DNA of 64,000 bases from JAQVSH01 sp964349835 (GCA_964349835.1 CAYGID010000004.1:9025-73024); one strand, 5' to 3'. Positions 25,103-34,011 are shown, numbered from the stretch's first letter. Numbers and translations: made by a program. The notes: generated from the sequence alone by a model not told the origin.

Positions 25103-25882
25103 TTAACCCTTCGCCATAATATCGGCTGTCGGCTTCTGCTGCCCTTGAGGCATCGTTGCCGTTGAGCTTTGAGCGGTAGGATTTGCCGAAGCCCCCTTTC
25201 TGACAGAAGCTTTCCTGATCCACTCCGGTTTTTTGAAAAAGAGGATCCAAAAGAGCAGAGTTGCCAGAGGAATTACCCACCTGATAGTAAAGGGATGGCT
25301 GGCATAATTTGCCAGGAAAAAGGGAAGGTGAAAAATTTCGAATGTAGTGACTCCGTCTACATAACAGCTGCTCAATACACTATTGAGTGTAAACACCGAG
25401 AGAATCCAGAACCACTTCCAGCGGATGGGTCGAAACAGAATAAACGCCAAAGTAAAGAGATTCAGAAACGAAATCACATAGAGGTTAAAACCGAACATTC
25501 GTTTTACCCATTGTTGCGAAAAGCGGGCACTCCCGTTCCCATTGACCGAAGGGGTTAATTTTACGATTACATCGGTAGCTTGTGCCGTTTCGCGGGCCAT
25601 CCGGAGATAGCGTGGCACATAGCCCTTTTTCTCGACGACCAGTTCCACATCGCCCGATAATATCACTCCACGGGCCGATTTTTCGAGCCGAAACCGACCG
25701 CTGGCATCAGTATAGGTGCTGTCGAGGTTCTTGTAATTGACCAACGCTCCTGAAAGAGCCATGCCGGTTTCGGAATCGGTCACCATACCCCCGGTACGAT
25801 ACGTCGATTCGCAGGAGGCCAGGAGAAACAATCCCGATATTGCCAGAAAGAGTGTTTGCAAAAAAGCAGCAGGTAGTTTCAT
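25103..25882 (-). CDS. Lipobox protein with carboxypeptidase-regulatory-like domain and membrane segments
   Basis: 259 aa from Met at 25882 (MKLPAAFLQTLF). A lipoprotein signal ends in the lipobox LASC. An Ig-like carboxypeptidase-regulatory fold follows (about 28-110: TGGMVTDSETGMALSGALV, TDASGRFRLE). Unusually, three or four hydrophobic segments follow (about 130-150, 155-175, 185-200, 208-225), then a polar Ser/Thr/Gln-rich tail. I do not recognise a named family and assign no function. A promoter box at 25912-25905 lies inside the longer frame that starts at 25948, so the short start is preferred. Confidence 0.65.
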   Translation of the reverse strand: MKLPAAFLQTLFLAISGLFLLASCESTYRTGGMVTDSETGMALSGALVNYKNLDSTYTDASGRFRLEKSARGVILSGDVELVVEKKGYVPRYLRMARETAQATDVIVKLTPSVNGNGSARFSQQWVKRMFGFNLYVISFLNLFTLAFILFRPIRWKWFWILSVFTLNSVLSSCYVDGVTTFEIFHLPFFLANYASHPFTIRWVIPLATLLFWILFFKKPEWIRKASVRKGASANPTAQSSTATMPQGQQKPTADIMAKG

Positions 25883-25904
25883 TGAGCGAGGTGTAATTGA
25901 AGCA

Positions 25905-25912
25905 CAAATGTA
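25905..25912 (-). promoter_or_regulatory. -7 box upstream of the lipobox protein
   Basis: TACATTTG on the minus strand, 22 nt upstream of the start at 25882. No clear -33 box. Confidence 0.45.
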
Positions 25913-25934
25913 CCCTAAAAGGGGGCGTGATCTG

Positions 25935-25972
25935 AAAAAAAAATGCAATTACCCTGCGGCAACTGCATTTTT
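25935..25972 (-). terminator. Intrinsic terminator of ssrA
   Basis: On the minus strand AAAAATGCA pairs with TGCATTTTT around a 17-nt loop, and a run of nine T follows. It lies directly after the tmRNA 3' end. Confidence 0.65.
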
Positions 25973-25974
25973 AA

Positions 25975-26369
25975 TGGTGGAGATGACGGGAGTCGAACCC
26001 GTGTCCAAACAAGAAACAAATCTGCTTTCTACATGCTTATTCGGTCATTAGTTTTCGAGTAAAGAGCGGAGGCCGACACCCCATCTTAACCTTAGTTCCT
26101 TGTTTCTTGTTACCACTCCGGAGCACCATGGTAACCATCCCGAACTCACGAGCGCCTCTATATCCAAAACTGCCGGGAGGAGTTTCTGAGAGACGTCTTG
26201 TCCCAACACCTAGTGAAGGGATTAAGCTAATCTACTAAACTTCGATTAAGCAGCAAGAGCGTAGTTTTCTTCGCCTTTTGTTGGTTTGTAACGCGGATTT
26301 ACGAGACTTGTTACCTGGCTCGGCATGCTTACACACCCATTTACCTTGCTGTCAAAACCAAACATCCCC
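25975..26369 (-). ncRNA. ssrA: Transfer-messenger RNA (tmRNA)
   Basis: 395 nt on the minus strand. The 5' end GGGGATG pairs with CATCTCC next to the encoded ACCA at the 3' end, forming the tRNA-like acceptor. The T-arm GGGTTCGACTCCC is near the 3' end. The reading frame ends GEENYALAA-stop (near 26242-26275), the Bacteroidales-type tag. It rescues stalled ribosomes with SmpB. A -7 box lies 19 nt upstream and a terminator follows. Confidence 0.95.
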
Positions 26370-26387
26370 GGATAGTGTAATACGGGG

Positions 26388-26395
26388 CAAAGGTA
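26388..26395 (-). promoter_or_regulatory. -7 box of ssrA
   Basis: TACCTTTG on the minus strand fits TAnnTTTG, 19 nt upstream of the mature 5' end. Confidence 0.55.
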
Positions 26396-26422
26396 CAAAG
26401 AATAAAAGCCATTTTACCCATA

Positions 26423-26455
26423 TTGACACTTTTCTTGCAAGAACCATTATCTTTG
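26423..26455 (+). promoter_or_regulatory. Promoter of the thiamine operon
   Basis: TTG at 26423-26425, a 22-nt spacer, then TATCTTTG at 26448-26455. The RNA would begin just before the TPP aptamer. It is divergent from the ssrA promoter. Confidence 0.6.
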
Positions 26456-26464
26456 TGCTACAAA

Positions 26465-26544
26465 ACTGTTGGGGGTGCCTGTTGTGTCTGGCTGAGAACA
26501 TACCCCGGAACCTGAGATGTATAATAACAGCGTAGGGAAACGGT
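26465..26544 (+). ncRNA. TPP riboswitch (thi box)
   Basis: The conserved pieces are in order: GGGGGTGCC, GGCTGAGA, ATACCC, GAACCTGAGA and CAGCGTAGGGAA. P1 closes with ACTGTT (26465-26470) and AACGGT (26539-26544). It sits upstream of thiM and should reduce expression of the operon when TPP is abundant. Confidence 0.93.
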
Positions 26545-26576
26545 GCTTAGTTTTTATTGACGCAGGTCGATGACAA

Positions 26577-26612
26577 TTACAGGCCGTTCCGCCCCCGCTG
26601 AACGGCCTGTAA
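26577..26612 (+). promoter_or_regulatory. Perfect 13-bp hairpin between TPP riboswitch and thiM
   Basis: TTACAGGCCGTTC (26577-26589) and GAACGGCCTGTAA (26600-26612) pair perfectly around a C-rich 10-nt loop. It ends 25 nt before the thiM start. It is a candidate expression platform, but there is no U-run, so a classical terminator is uncertain. Confidence 0.6.
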
Positions 26613-26637
26613 CAATTTCCGAAATCGACAAATATAT

Positions 26638-27456
26638 ATGCGCATGAACTATAACGCCCAAACACTCTGGAACGACCTGCAAAAAATCAGGGATAATTCC
26701 CCGTTGGTACACAATATTACCAACTATGTGGTAATGAATAATACAGCCAATGCGCTGTTGGCCATTGGCGCTTCGCCCGTAATGGCTCATGCGCTGCAGG
26801 AGATGGAGGAGATGACAGCCATTGCCTCGGCCCTGGTTATTAATATCGGAACACTGAGTCCTGCCTGGGTCGAATCGATGTTGGCTGCCGGAAAGGCTGC
26901 TAGGCAAAGCACCAAGCCCATTGTGCTCGATCCGGTGGGTGCCGGAGCTACCCGTTACCGCACCTCCGTTGCCCTTTCACTCCTCAAAGAGGTTAAGCCT
27001 GCCATCGTGAGAGGAAACGGCTCCGAAATTGCTGCTCTTCTAAATGCTTCGACCAAAACCAAAGGGGTCGACAGCACCCTCTCGTCGGCCTCGGCCCTCG
27101 ACGCGGCGCGGCAATTGGCTTGCGAAGGAGGTATGGTTGTTTCTGTTAGCGGGCCTTCGGACTTTATTACCAACGGAAGTCAGATAGTCGAAGTGATGAA
27201 TGGCAACCCCATGATGACCAAAGTTACGGGTCTTGGATGTACTGCGTCTGCACTAACGGGTGCTTTTGCCGCCATTCAGCCAGACCCCTTGTCGGCAGCT
27301 GTTCATGCCATGCTGGCTATGGGTATTGCAGGCGAAATCGCAGCAGAGCGAGCCAAAGGTCCCGGTTCGCTCCAGCTCCATTTTCTGGATGCTCTTTACC
27401 AGTTAAACTTCGAATCGATAGAGAATAAAATCAGAGTAAGAGAGTATGTTGCATAA
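26638..27456 (+). CDS. thiM: Hydroxyethylthiazole kinase
   Basis: 272 aa; the start is 26638 or 26644 (second Met). Signatures include PLVHNITNYVVMNNTANALLA in pieces HNITNYV and NTANALLAIGASP, LDPVGAGATRYR, IRGNGSEI-like VRGNGSEI, and VTGLGCTASA near the C-terminus (ATP site). It phosphorylates the thiazole alcohol in thiamine salvage. It is the first gene after the TPP riboswitch and overlaps thiE by 11 nt. Confidence 0.95.
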   Translation: MRMNYNAQTLWNDLQKIRDNSPLVHNITNYVVMNNTANALLAIGASPVMAHALQEMEEMTAIASALVINIGTLSPAWVESMLAAGKAARQSTKPIVLDPVGAGATRYRTSVALSLLKEVKPAIVRGNGSEIAALLNASTKTKGVDSTLSSASALDAARQLACEGGMVVSVSGPSDFITNGSQIVEVMNGNPMMTKVTGLGCTASALTGAFAAIQPDPLSAAVHAMLAMGIAGEIAAERAKGPGSLQLHFLDALYQLNFESIENKIRVREYVA

Positions 27457-28105
27457 ATCTACCCAACCCGATTTGCGCCTTTACCTGGTAACCGACAGAG
27501 AACTGACCCTTGGTCGTCGACTGGAATGGGTTGTAGAGGAGGCTATTAAGGGTGGCGTCACCTTTGTCCAGTTGCGCGAAAAGCATGCCACTACCCACGA
27601 TTTCCTGGAACAGGCTCTTGCGTTAAAGGCGCTCCTACAACCGGCAGGAATCCCATTGGTCATTAACGACAGGCTCGACATTGCCATGGCGATCGATGCT
27701 GATGGGGTACACCTGGGTCAATCGGATATGCCCTTTCGGGAGGCTCGAAAAATGCTTGGACCCGATAAATGGATTGGCATCTCTGTTGAGTCGCTCGACG
27801 ATGCATTGAAGGCAAACGACATGGATATAGACTACATTGCCTATTCGCCAGTTTTCGAAACACCCACCAAGAGAGACACCCGCCAGGCACTGGGACTGAA
27901 TGGTGTCAGAGAAATTGCCGGCATTACCCGTCATCCCTCTGTTGCCATCGGAGGCATTCACCCCCACAATGTTGCCTCTGTTATAGAGGCGGGAGCCGGA
28001 GGGATTGCCGTGGTTTCGGCCATTATGTCGGCACCCGACCCCTGCCGGGCGGCAGAACAGTTGCGCGAAATTGTAGATAAAGCCCTGCTTATCAGAGCAA
28101 AATAG
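27446..28105 (+). CDS. thiE: Thiamine-phosphate synthase
   Basis: 219 aa TIM barrel. LYLVTDREL, VTFVQLREKHAT, INDRLDIAMAIDADGVHLGQSD and AYSPVFETPTKRD are diagnostic in order. It joins HMP-PP and thiazole phosphate to make thiamine monophosphate. It overlaps thiM and is followed by thiL after 10 nt. Confidence 0.95.
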   Translation: MLHKSTQPDLRLYLVTDRELTLGRRLEWVVEEAIKGGVTFVQLREKHATTHDFLEQALALKALLQPAGIPLVINDRLDIAMAIDADGVHLGQSDMPFREARKMLGPDKWIGISVESLDDALKANDMDIDYIAYSPVFETPTKRDTRQALGLNGVREIAGITRHPSVAIGGIHPHNVASVIEAGAGGIAVVSAIMSAPDPCRAAEQLREIVDKALLIRAK

Positions 28106-28115
28106 AATCTATTGC

Positions 28116-29138
28116 ATGAAAATCAAAGAGATAGGAGAATTCGGTTTTATTGCCGGGGTGGCAAAAAAATTTGCATCGCTTGTTCCCCAAGAGTTTATGG
28201 GTATTGGTGATGATTGTGCCCTGCTCCCGCTCGGCGAAGAGTACGACTACGTGATTACCACCGATTTATTGGTAGAGAATGTTCACTTCTTGATGGATCG
28301 TATCTCGCCCGAAGAGCTGGGCAGTAAAGCGCTGGCAGTAAACCTTAGCGACCTCGCCGCCATGGGAGCCAAACCGGTAGGTTCTTTTCTTTCGATTGGG
28401 TTTTCGCCCACAATAGAACTTTCGGTTGTAGAACGAATTATGGAGGGTTATCACCGTCTTTCGACCGAAACGGAAACCCCTCTTTTGGGCGGCGACACAA
28501 CCTCATCGCCAAATGGAATCCTTATAAATGTGGCAGTAGTAGGCCGTTGCCCGAAAGGAGGCGCCAAACTTCGTTCGGAAGCCAAACCGGGCGATATAAT
28601 CTGTGTAACCGGCTTTCTGGGCGATTCGGCAGGGGGCCTCAAAGTTCTGCTCGATGGGCTTGCCCCGTCGGCGCTTCACGATGCGCTGGTGTCTAGCCAT
28701 CACAATCCCCGGCCACACCTGCAGGAGGGCTCCTGGCTGGCCGCCTGCAAGGGCGTGCACGCCATGATGGACATTTCCGACGGAATTGCTTCCGACCTGC
28801 TTCACATCGTAAAGGCCTCGAAGGTAAAGGCCGAAATCGAACTCTCGACTCTACCGGTTTCGGATCGGTTGCAAGAGGCTTCAAAACTGAACGGTTGGAA
28901 TATCGATTGGCTTGCCACCTCGGGTGGCGAAGATTATGTGCTGCTCGTTACGGTTGATCCTGCAGAATATGTCACCGTTTCGGAGCGATTTCGCAACCGA
29001 TTTTCGTGTGACCTGTACGCCATTGGTACTATTTTAGAAAGAGCCGAACAAGAGGAGACCCAACCCTTAGTGGCCTGGAAAAGAGAGGGCAATTCCCTTA
29101 ACTGGAAACCAGGCGGTTTTAACCATTTTACCGAATAA
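28116..29138 (+). CDS. thiL: Thiamine-monophosphate kinase
   Basis: 340 aa. GIGDDCALLPL, TTDLLVENVHF, NLSDLAAMGAKP and MDISDGIASDLLHI follow the AIR-synthase-like fold of ThiL. It makes TPP from TMP. It is in line with thiE and thiD, with 10- and 17-nt gaps. Confidence 0.94.
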   Translation: MKIKEIGEFGFIAGVAKKFASLVPQEFMGIGDDCALLPLGEEYDYVITTDLLVENVHFLMDRISPEELGSKALAVNLSDLAAMGAKPVGSFLSIGFSPTIELSVVERIMEGYHRLSTETETPLLGGDTTSSPNGILINVAVVGRCPKGGAKLRSEAKPGDIICVTGFLGDSAGGLKVLLDGLAPSALHDALVSSHHNPRPHLQEGSWLAACKGVHAMMDISDGIASDLLHIVKASKVKAEIELSTLPVSDRLQEASKLNGWNIDWLATSGGEDYVLLVTVDPAEYVTVSERFRNRFSCDLYAIGTILERAEQEETQPLVAWKREGNSLNWKPGGFNHFTE

Positions 29139-29155
29139 CACCAACAATTAAGGAG

Positions 29156-30007
29156 ATGGAACGAAATGTAGCTCAGATCGCAAACCAACAATACACAAGG
29201 GTGTTGACCATTGCCGGAAGCGATTCGGGCGGCGGTGCGGGCATTCAGGCCGACCTGAAAACCTTTTCGGCTTGCGGCTGTTTTGGCATGTCGGCAATCA
29301 CTGCCATTACGGCACAAAATAGTGTGGGCGTCAGGGGAATTCACGGGATTCCACCTGAGATGATTCGCCTGCAAATTGAGGCCGTACTAGAGGATCTGGG
29401 GGCAGACGCCGTAAAAATCGGCATGCTCCACTCGCCCGAAGTAATCGAAGTGGTACACGATGCGCTGGCTCGTTTCGGCATTTCGCAGATTGTGCTCGAC
29501 CCGGTGATGGTGGCCACTTCGGGCGATCGGCTCCTGAAAGACGAAGCGATTGGAGCACTCATCACTATACTGCTGCCCGTAGCCCGGCTCATTACCCCAA
29601 ATATTCCTGAGGCGGAGGTACTTCTAAATCAGAAAATTGGCGCCCAGGAAGAGATGGCAGATGCTGCGAAAGCCCTTTCGTCGCTGATCTCAACTCACCA
29701 AAAGGCGGTATCGGTCTTGCTGAAGGCCGGACACTTTTTGAACGACCGGTTGGTTGACGTCTTGTGGGATGCCGAATCGGAGCAACTCACCGAGTTCCCG
29801 GTTCAGCGCATTGACTCTCTAAACACCCACGGCACAGGGTGTACCCTTTCATCGGCCATTGCGGCTTTTCTTGCCAAAGGGTTCTCTCTTGCTGATGCGG
29901 TATCGCAGGCCAAAGTCTATCTTCACAATTCGCTGGCAGTAGGAGCTGCCTACCAAATAGGAGCAGGACACGGACCGGTTCACCACTTCCATGCTTTCTG
30001 GAAATAG
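29156..30007 (+). CDS. thiD: Bifunctional hydroxymethylpyrimidine/phosphomethylpyrimidine kinase
   Basis: 283 aa. TIAGSDSGGGAGIQADLKTF in its parts (AGSDSGGGAGIQADLK), TAITAQNSVGV, LDPVMVATSG and NTHGTGCTLSSAIAA are diagnostic of the ThiD ribokinase fold. It phosphorylates HMP twice to HMP-PP for ThiE. It is the fourth gene of the operon. Confidence 0.94.
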   Translation: MERNVAQIANQQYTRVLTIAGSDSGGGAGIQADLKTFSACGCFGMSAITAITAQNSVGVRGIHGIPPEMIRLQIEAVLEDLGADAVKIGMLHSPEVIEVVHDALARFGISQIVLDPVMVATSGDRLLKDEAIGALITILLPVARLITPNIPEAEVLLNQKIGAQEEMADAAKALSSLISTHQKAVSVLLKAGHFLNDRLVDVLWDAESEQLTEFPVQRIDSLNTHGTGCTLSSAIAAFLAKGFSLADAVSQAKVYLHNSLAVGAAYQIGAGHGPVHHFHAFWK

Positions 30008-30034
30008 CATACCCTTACATCACTTCTCTGCCCC

Positions 30035-30760
30035 ATGATACCCGGCGCCGGTCCCTTTACCCAAAGGCTGCGAGAGCAATCGCAACCGCTTTTTGAACGG
30101 TTTGTGCAGCACCCGTTTCAAAAGGCACTGCGCGCGGGAACCCTCTTGCCTTCGCATTTTGAACATTACCTCACCCAGGACGCTCTCTACCTGAAAGAAG
30201 ATGCAAAAGCCTTTGCTATCCTAGCCAAACGGTTCGAAGATGCTGCTATTTCGCATCGAAGGACAAAACCGTCCGAAGGGTTGGTACTGTATGAGGATGC
30301 GGCACACTTCTTCCATCAGATGGCTGCCGACAGCTATGCCTTGGAGAGCGAGATGCAACTGCTCTACTTTAAAGAGTACCATCTGCAACCTGCTTTGCAG
30401 CCATCTGAAACCTGCAGAGGCTATACCGATTTTCTGTTGCATCATGCCACCGACTCGTCTCTCCCCATTGCCGCGGCATCGCTCTTGCCTTGCTTCTGGC
30501 TCTTTCAGGAGGCTTCGTCCGAACCCCGTATCGAGCCCAACCGCTACCACCTCTGGTTGTCGACCTACAGCGGAGAGATATACCACGAATATACCCTCCG
30601 GTTTATTCTGCTGCTCGAACATTTGATTCATCTGGAAACGCCGAATCGTAAAGCCGCTGCAGCCGAACAGGCATTTTTTACCGCTGCCGAATGGGAGTGC
30701 CGTTTTCTGGAAGAGGCTCTGTCAGAGCAGTCCCGACCTTTTCAGAAAGGGCTCCAATGA
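30035..30760 (+). CDS. tenA: TenA-family thiaminase II (aminopyrimidine aminohydrolase)
   Basis: 241 aa helical protein. ALYLKEDAKAFAIL near residue 50, the active-site Cys in ASLLPCFWLF, YHLWLSTYSGEIY, and the C-terminal EWECRFLEEA glutamate support the TenA_C type, which salvages HMP from degraded thiamine. It is the last gene of the thi operon and overlaps the convergent M3 peptidase gene by 39 nt. Confidence 0.85.
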   Translation: MIPGAGPFTQRLREQSQPLFERFVQHPFQKALRAGTLLPSHFEHYLTQDALYLKEDAKAFAILAKRFEDAAISHRRTKPSEGLVLYEDAAHFFHQMAADSYALESEMQLLYFKEYHLQPALQPSETCRGYTDFLLHHATDSSLPIAAASLLPCFWLFQEASSEPRIEPNRYHLWLSTYSGEIYHEYTLRFILLLEHLIHLETPNRKAAAAEQAFFTAAEWECRFLEEALSEQSRPFQKGLQ

Positions 30761-32764
30761 GGGCTCCTTTCCCCTAAAACGCATATAAAGCACCATGGGG
30801 TGTTCGCTTCCGCCTTTCTCCAAAATATGTTTCCGGAACGACAGAGCCACCTCCTGATTGAAGAGCCCCTTCGCCTGAAAGAGAGAGAAGGCATCGGCAT
30901 CGAGCACCTCAGCCCATTTGTAACCGTAATAGCCCGCCGCGTATCCTCCCTGGAAAATATGACTGAAAGCCGGCGAGAGAAGCGAGCCCTCGACCCTGGG
31001 AAGGATGTCGGTTTCCGAGAGAATCCGCTCTTCAAATAGCGCAATCTCGCCTACAAAAGGCTCCTCAAGCGCATGCCAGGCCATGTCGGTTATACCAAAC
31101 CCCAACTGCCTGATTGTTAAATATCCGGAGAGATACTTTTCGCTCTCTTTGATCTTTATTACCAATTCCGGCGGAATCACCTGGCCGGTTTGAAAATGGA
31201 AGGCAAAGGTTTTCAGAAACGCCTCCTCGGGAAGCCAATTCTCCATAATTTGCGAAGGCAACTCCACAAAGTCGCGGAACACGCTGGTACCGGTGAGACT
31301 CTGGTATTTGCCGAGGGCCAACATGCCATGCAGTGCATGGCCAAACTCATGCAAGAAAGTGTTCACTTCGTCGTAAGTTAACAAAGAGGGGGTTACCTGC
31401 GTGGGTTTGGTAAAGTTGCACACCAGCGAAACCAGCGGACGCACAGCCGAGTTGCCCTCGCCCCAAGTCTCACGGAAAGAGGTCATCCAGGCACCTCCTC
31501 GTTTGCTCTCGCGGGGGAAAAAGTCGAGATATAACACCGCCATAAACCGGGTTCCATCCCAAACTTCATAGGCCTGAACCTCTCGATGATAGACCGAAAT
31601 TTCGGCATTCTGACGGAACGTGAGGCCAAACAATTTCTCCGCCAAACCAAATACGCCTTCAATTACTTTAGGCAGCGAAAAATAGGGTCGGAGTTGCTCA
31701 TCGTTAATCTGATACAACTCACTTTTCAATTTTTCGGAATAGTAGGGCCAATCCCATGCCTGCAAGGTGAAAACCGCCCCAATTTTTTTGGCATACTCCG
31801 AAATGCGGTCGTACTCCTTTTTCGCAACGGGAAGAGCGGCAATACGGAGCTGTTCCAGAAATTCATTGACTTTTACCGGATTCTCAGCCATGCGTTCTTC
31901 CAACACAAATGCGGCGTGCGACGGGTAACCCAACAACTTGGCTTTTTCAAGACGAAGGTTTACAATGCGACGGATAATTTCGGTGTTGTTTCGCTCATTT
32001 GCCCTACAGCCCCTTGAATTATAGGCTCTCCAGATCTTCTCGCGGAGTGCCCTGTTGTCGGCGTATTGCATAAAAGGAGCCCGGCTGGGCTGGTCGAGGG
32101 TAAAGGCCCACCCTTCCAGGCCCTTCTCTTGTGCCGTCATCCTGGCCGCCTGCAAAGCGGTTTCGGGAAGCCCCGATAACTCCTCGCGACGGGTAATCTG
32201 CATCACAAAATCGTTGGTTTCGGCCAGCACATTCTGACCAAACTGCAGACTCAAAGTGGAGAGCTCTCTCGAAACCTCTCGATACCTCTCTCGGTCGGGC
32301 CCGCGGAGATTGGCGCCATTACGCCGGAACTGCTTATAAGTCTTTTCAAGCAACATCCGCTCTTCGGCCGGCAGGCTCTGTTCGCGGAGAGCGATATAAA
32401 CCGATTCGACCCGCTCAAAGAGCTTCTCATTGAGCATAATATCGTTGCCGTGATCGGTAAGCTGAGGCATAATCTCCTGCGCCAGGCTTTGCATCGCCTC
32501 GCTCGTATCGGCCTCGTTCAAATTAAAAAAGATAGAACTTACCTTGTCGAGAAGAATGCCACTCTCCTCAAGCGCCACAACGGTATTGCGAAAGTCGGCA
32601 GGTTCGGATTGCGATACAATCTGATGCACCGCCTCCTTCTGCAACCGAATAGCCTCATCAAAGGCAGGTTGATAATGGGCAAGAGTGATTCTGCCAAAAG
32701 GAGGAGTTCCCCATGGTGTATCCCACTGTTCGAAAAACGGATTGTTAGTCATATCTAATTTCAT
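30722..32764 (-). CDS. dcp: M3-family metallopeptidase (peptidyl-dipeptidase Dcp-like)
   Basis: 680 aa, normal length. The zinc motif HEFGH lies near residue 470 in FLHEFGHALHGML, with the downstream glutamate region of the M3 fold. The N-terminus (NPFFEQWDTPWGTPPF) is typical of Bacteroidota Dcp. No signal peptide is seen, so it is probably cytoplasmic and trims oligopeptides. The start may be 32764 or 32752 (MTNNPFF). Its 3' end overlaps tenA. Confidence 0.9.
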   Translation of the reverse strand: MKLDMTNNPFFEQWDTPWGTPPFGRITLAHYQPAFDEAIRLQKEAVHQIVSQSEPADFRNTVVALEESGILLDKVSSIFFNLNEADTSEAMQSLAQEIMPQLTDHGNDIMLNEKLFERVESVYIALREQSLPAEERMLLEKTYKQFRRNGANLRGPDRERYREVSRELSTLSLQFGQNVLAETNDFVMQITRREELSGLPETALQAARMTAQEKGLEGWAFTLDQPSRAPFMQYADNRALREKIWRAYNSRGCRANERNNTEIIRRIVNLRLEKAKLLGYPSHAAFVLEERMAENPVKVNEFLEQLRIAALPVAKKEYDRISEYAKKIGAVFTLQAWDWPYYSEKLKSELYQINDEQLRPYFSLPKVIEGVFGLAEKLFGLTFRQNAEISVYHREVQAYEVWDGTRFMAVLYLDFFPRESKRGGAWMTSFRETWGEGNSAVRPLVSLVCNFTKPTQVTPSLLTYDEVNTFLHEFGHALHGMLALGKYQSLTGTSVFRDFVELPSQIMENWLPEEAFLKTFAFHFQTGQVIPPELVIKIKESEKYLSGYLTIRQLGFGITDMAWHALEEPFVGEIALFEERILSETDILPRVEGSLLSPAFSHIFQGGYAAGYYGYKWAEVLDADAFSLFQAKGLFNQEVALSFRKHILEKGGSEHPMVLYMRFRGKEPSLEPFLKRSGLL

Positions 32765-32787
32765 CTAAAAGTGAAAACTTTATGCGA

Positions 32788-34011
32788 TTAATCCTGCAGT
32801 ACTGAGTCTTGAGGCAGAAAAAAACAACTGTCGCCGTAGCTTAAAAACCGGAAGTTATTGTCGAGAGCGTACCGATACACCCGCTGCCAGTCGTTGCCAA
32901 TAAAGGCTCCGATCAACAGGAGAAGCGTACTTTGCGGTTGGTGAAAATTGGTAATCAATTTCCGAACCAAACGAAAACGATACCCCGGCACAATCATAAT
33001 TTGGGTAGAGGCCACCAACCGATCCATTCGGTGCGTCTCCATCGTTTCGATTAACTGCCGCATCACCTCCGAAACCGACACCAAAGCGTGGTTTTGGTAG
33101 GGCTCCCACTGTTGAACGCGAAGAGGCCCCTTGAGACGCGAAGCGTCTTCTATTACCTGTAAACCAATATAATAAAGACTCTCTAGGGTTCTTACACTGG
33201 TGGTTCCCACAGCAACCACCGAACCCGGGTTGGCATATATCCGCCTCAGGGTAGCCAGCGAAACAGAGAAACGCTCCTCATGCATCTCATGATGCACAAT
33301 GGCCTCCTCCTGAACAGGCTTAAAGGTTCCCGCTCCCACATGAAGCGTCACCTCGTCGAGCATCACCTGCTTTTCACGAAGCACCGAAAACAACTCCGGC
33401 GTAAAATGCAAGCCGGCAGTAGGAGCAGCTACCGATCCTTCGAACTTTGAATAAACCGTTTGGTATCGTTCAATGTCGAGCGGTTCACTATCTCTATGCA
33501 AATAAGGCGGTATAGGGATATCTCCGAAGCTCTCGAGAATCTCGCCAAACCGAACACCCGGTGTCCATTCAAATTCTATCTGGTGAGACTGGTTCTCACT
33601 GCTAAGAATACGAGCATGCAACTCCAACCCGTTACTCTGTGCGGAGAGCACGCCTCCTTTCCATTTTTTCAGATTGCCCACAATACACTTCCAAACCGAT
33701 TGGCCGGTCTGCTGGAACGCCATAGCATAGTCGGCCGGATCTACAGGCTCAAGGCAAAAAATCTCGATCCGAGCACCTGTCGATTTATGAAACACCAGTC
33801 TGGCTCTCACCACTTTGGTATTATTAAATACCAGCAAATCACGATTCGAAAGGAGTTGGGGCAGATCACAAAAGAGGCGGCTCTGCATGACCCGGCCATC
33901 GAAAACCAATAATTTCGATTGATCTCTACGGGCCAAAGGATATCGGGCAATGCGTTCGTCGGGAAGATCGTAGTGATAAGAACCTATATGCAGCTGGCTT
34001 AAAAAATCCAT
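32788..34011 (-). CDS. queA: tRNA preQ1(34) S-adenosylmethionine ribosyltransferase-isomerase
   Basis: 407 aa from Met at 34011 (MDFLSQLHIGSYHYDLPDERIA). FNNTKVVRARL, APTAGLHFT, LHVGAGTFKPV and VGTTSVRTLES are QueA signatures. The 407-aa form with an insertion relative to E. coli QueA is usual in Bacteroidota. It makes epoxyqueuosine from preQ1-modified tRNA. A longer frame reaches 34053, but a TAAATTTG box at 34058-34051 covers that start. Confidence 0.92.
   Translation of the reverse strand: MDFLSQLHIGSYHYDLPDERIARYPLARRDQSKLLVFDGRVMQSRLFCDLPQLLSNRDLLVFNNTKVVRARLVFHKSTGARIEIFCLEPVDPADYAMAFQQTGQSVWKCIVGNLKKWKGGVLSAQSNGLELHARILSSENQSHQIEFEWTPGVRFGEILESFGDIPIPPYLHRDSEPLDIERYQTVYSKFEGSVAAPTAGLHFTPELFSVLREKQVMLDEVTLHVGAGTFKPVQEEAIVHHEMHEERFSVSLATLRRIYANPGSVVAVGTTSVRTLESLYYIGLQVIEDASRLKGPLRVQQWEPYQNHALVSVSEVMRQLIETMETHRMDRLVASTQIMIVPGYRFRLVRKLITNFHQPQSTLLLLIGAFIGNDWQRVYRYALDNNFRFLSYGDSCFFLPQDSVLQD

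Noticed and set aside
26278..26535. Plus-strand frame of 85 codons across ssrA and the riboswitch
   Set aside because: It covers two structured RNAs and has no family support.
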